NCBI GenBank assembly: GCA_964059195.1
Contig: CAXKWD010000014.1
Location: 1,054,001-1,118,000, forward strand
Direction: 5' to 3'
From: Ectobius pallidus
Lineage: Eukaryota > Arthropoda > Insecta > Blattodea > Ectobiidae
DNA length: 64,000 nucleotides
Part shown: positions 62,101-64,000 of the stretch, piece by piece
How the letters are laid out: each line of letters opens with the position of its first letter
How positions within the stretch are numbered: the stretch's first letter is position 1
The notes under the pieces: model-generated
What the model saw: only the letters and a program-made list of their open reading frames with translations
Told to the model about the DNA's origin: nothing
The model's database searches: none
Translations under genes and position numbers: made by a program

Positions 62101-64000
62101 AAAACACGAAAGTGTTGCCTAGCAATGCCATTTTAAACCAGAAACTTTTGCCTAGAAATGTCATCAAAAAAACTGTTGCTTAGCAATGTCATTTTTGAAC
62201 ACAATATTGCTACCTATTAAAAGCTTTTAAAAAAGATACTGTGGCGTAGCAATGTCAATTTCTGACACGAAACCTTTACCTTTCAATGCATTTTCCAAAG
62301 TCGAAACTTCTTACTAGCAATGTAATTTTTAAAGACAATTTGGCTGCCTATCAACGTAATTTTTTTATCACGAATGTTTTTCCTAGCCATGCCAGTCTAA
62401 ACCGGAAACTGTAGCCTAGCAATGAAGTTTTAAAACACCTGACTGTTGCTTAGCAATGACATTTTGAACAAGAAACTCTAGCTTAGCAATGCCATCTCCA
62501 AATACGAAACTGTTGAATAGCAATGTCTTCTATAAGGAACAGTTTTTGATCCTTCAATGATCAATACATACAATGAAAATATCGGTGATATGCTAATGTA
62601 AAAACATGGGTTGTAAATTTTACTTTAATAGAAAGAATACTGTTGCCTAGCAATTAGTTTTAAAACACGAAAGTGTTGCCTAGCAATGCCATTTTAAACC
62701 GGAATCTGTTGCCTAGCAATGTCCTCAAAAAGAACTGTTGCTTAGCAATGGCATTTTTAAACACAATATTGCTACCTATTAAAAGCTTTTAAAAAAAGAT
62801 ACTGTTGCGTAGCAATGTCAATTTCTGACACGAAACCTTTACCTTTCAATGCATTTTTCAAATACGAAACTTCTTCCTAGCAATGTAATTTTTAAAGACA
62901 ATTTGGCTACCTAACAATGTAATTTTTCTATCACGAATGTTTTGCCTAGCCATGCCAGTCTAAACCGGAAACTGTTGCCTAGCAATGAAGTTTTATAACA
63001 CCCGACTGTTGCTTAGCAATGACATTTTGAATAAGAAACTGTAGCTTAGCAATGGCATCTCCAAATACGAAACTATTGCCTAGCAATGTCATCTATAACC
63101 AATAGTTTTTAATCCTTCAATGATCAATAGATACAATGAAAATATCGGTGATATGCTAATGTCAAAACATGGGTTGTAAATTTTACTTTAATAGAAAGAA
63201 TACTGCTGCCTAGCAATGAGTTTTAAAACACGAAAGTGTTGCCTAGCAATGCCATTTTAAACCAGAAACTGTTGCCTAGCAATGTCATCAAAAAGAACTG
63301 TTGCTTAGCAATGTCATTTTTGATCACAATATTGCTACCTATTAAAAGCTTTTAAAAAAAGATACTCTTGCGTAGCAATGTCAATTTCTGACACGAAACC
63401 TTTACCTTTCAATGCATTTTCCAAAGTAGAAACTTCTTCCTAGCAATGTAATTTTTAAAGACAATTTGGCTGCCTATCAACGTAATTTTTCTATCACGAA
63501 TGTTTTGCCTAACCATGCCAGTCTAAACCGGAAACTCTTGCCTAGCAATGAAGTTTTATAACACCTGACTGTTGCTTAGCAATGACATTTTGAATAAGAA
63601 ACTGTAGCTTAGCAATGGCATCTCCAAATACGAAACTGTTGCCTAGCAAAGTCTTCTATAAGGAATAGCCTTTAATCCCTCAATGATCAATACATACAAT
63701 GAAAATATCGGTGATATGCTAATGGCATAACAGGGGTTGTAAATTTTTCTTTAATAGAAAAGAATACTGTTGCCTAGCAATGAGTTTTAAAACACGAAAG
63801 TGTTGCCTAGCAATGCCATTTTAAACCGGAAACTGTTGCCTAGCAATGCCATAAAAAAGAACTGTTGCTTAGCAAAGTCATTTTTAAACACAATATTGCT
63901 ACCTATTATAAACTTTTAAAAAATATACTGTTGCGTAGCAATGTCAATATCAGACACAAATCTTTTACTTTTCAATGCATTTTTCATGTCGAAACTTTTT
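59182..64000 (+). repeat. Five-monomer tandem duplication, second copy cut by window end
   Basis: Units 106-109 (59182, 59743, 60306 and 60869) are repeated as units 111-114 (62022, 62583, 63146 and 63709) at a constant offset of 2,840 bp. Unit 110 is of the unit-95 type (ACATGTGTTG, AAACTCGAAAG), then the array returns to the unit-106 type (GAAACTTTTGCC, TAGAAATG). The join lies between about 61920 and 62090. The second copy continues beyond the window. Confidence 0.78.
60977..61042 (+). repeat. Perfect 33-bp direct duplication of one subrepeat
   Basis: Positions 60977-61009 and 61010-61042 are identical copies of a 33-bp segment that begins CATTTTAAACCGG. The monomer therefore has 15 subrepeats, and its marker spacing is 594 bp instead of 561. 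It is the only monomer in the window with an extra subrepeat. Confidence 0.9.

Larger units (their letters stand above)
1..64000 (+). repeat. Satellite array of 561-bp monomers, 114 marked units
   Basis: The window is a head-to-tail tandem array running past both ends. The marker ATATCGGTGATAT recurs once per unit at 557-564 bp spacing, except for one 594-bp interval. All units share one orientation. The sequence is AT-rich by eye. No unit is interrupted by foreign DNA, so there is no transposon, retroelement or gene insertion. The only open frames above about 60 codons lie at 11118-11312 (minus), 24633-24824 (plus) and 61553-61756 (plus), and all three are chance readings of the repeat. No stretch lies outside the repeat. 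A long uninterrupted array with layered higher-order structure is typical of eukaryotic heterochromatic satellite. I do not recognise the family by name. Confidence 0.97.

Noticed and set aside
1..64000. Telomeric repeat, rDNA spacer or tRNA-derived repeat
   Set aside because: No TTAGGG-like or related telomere runs, no rRNA-like segments, and no A/B box or cloverleaf pattern were seen in the monomer.

Overview
The whole window is one uninterrupted satellite-DNA array. I see no protein gene, RNA gene, CRISPR array, insertion sequence or other dispersed element in it. A marker found once per repeat (the central C of ATATCGGTGATAT) occurs 114 times, from position 241 to 63709. The spacing is 557-564 bp everywhere except one interval of 594 bp, and the mean is about 561.7 bp. 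All units lie in the same orientation. An array of this size with this hierarchy points to heterochromatin (pericentromeric, subtelomeric or similar) of a eukaryotic nuclear genome. The lineage cannot be fixed from sequence alone. The main short motif resembles the RFX/EF-C X-box of animals and fungi, which is a weak hint towards an opisthokont.

The array has at least four nested levels. (1) A subrepeat of about 33 bp reads CTGTTGCCTAGCAATG followed by a variable tail that often ends GAAA. (2) Fourteen subrepeats plus a spacer of about 97 bp form the 561-bp monomer. The spacer carries a 31-bp core that I find unchanged in all 114 units. (3) Monomers have diverged into recognisable types, and blocks of them are repeated as higher-order units: 14 versus 17 monomers (7,863 and 9,548 bp) in the first 17.4 kb, and a 9-monomer block of 5,050 bp present four times between 26.6 and 53.0 kb. 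(4) A 29-monomer, 16,274-bp segment (about 24,954-41,228) is tandemly repeated at 41,229-56,940 and already contains two of the 5,050-bp blocks.

Layout, with units numbered by the marker: 1-7,863, 14-unit block (units 1-14); 7,864-17,411, its 17-unit relative with three extra units; 17,412-18,774, transitional units; 18,775-22,704, P-type block (units 34-40); 22,705-26,637, Q-type block (41-47; unit 48 belongs to both Q and the next block); 26,638-36,737, two 5,050-bp blocks; 36,738-41,228, second Q block (66-73); 41,229-42,911, partial Q repeat; 42,912-53,011, two more 5,050-bp blocks; 53,012-56,939, third Q block, one unit shorter; 56,940-61,462, P-type block; 61,463-64,000, a fresh 5-unit duplication cut by the window end. 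Several crossover junctions and one conversion-like patch can be placed to within tens to a few hundred bases, so the window records the steps by which the satellite grew.

All comparisons were made by reading the sequence by eye. Unit spacings are direct coordinate reads. Identity statements come from comparing lines at the stated offset, not from a computed alignment.
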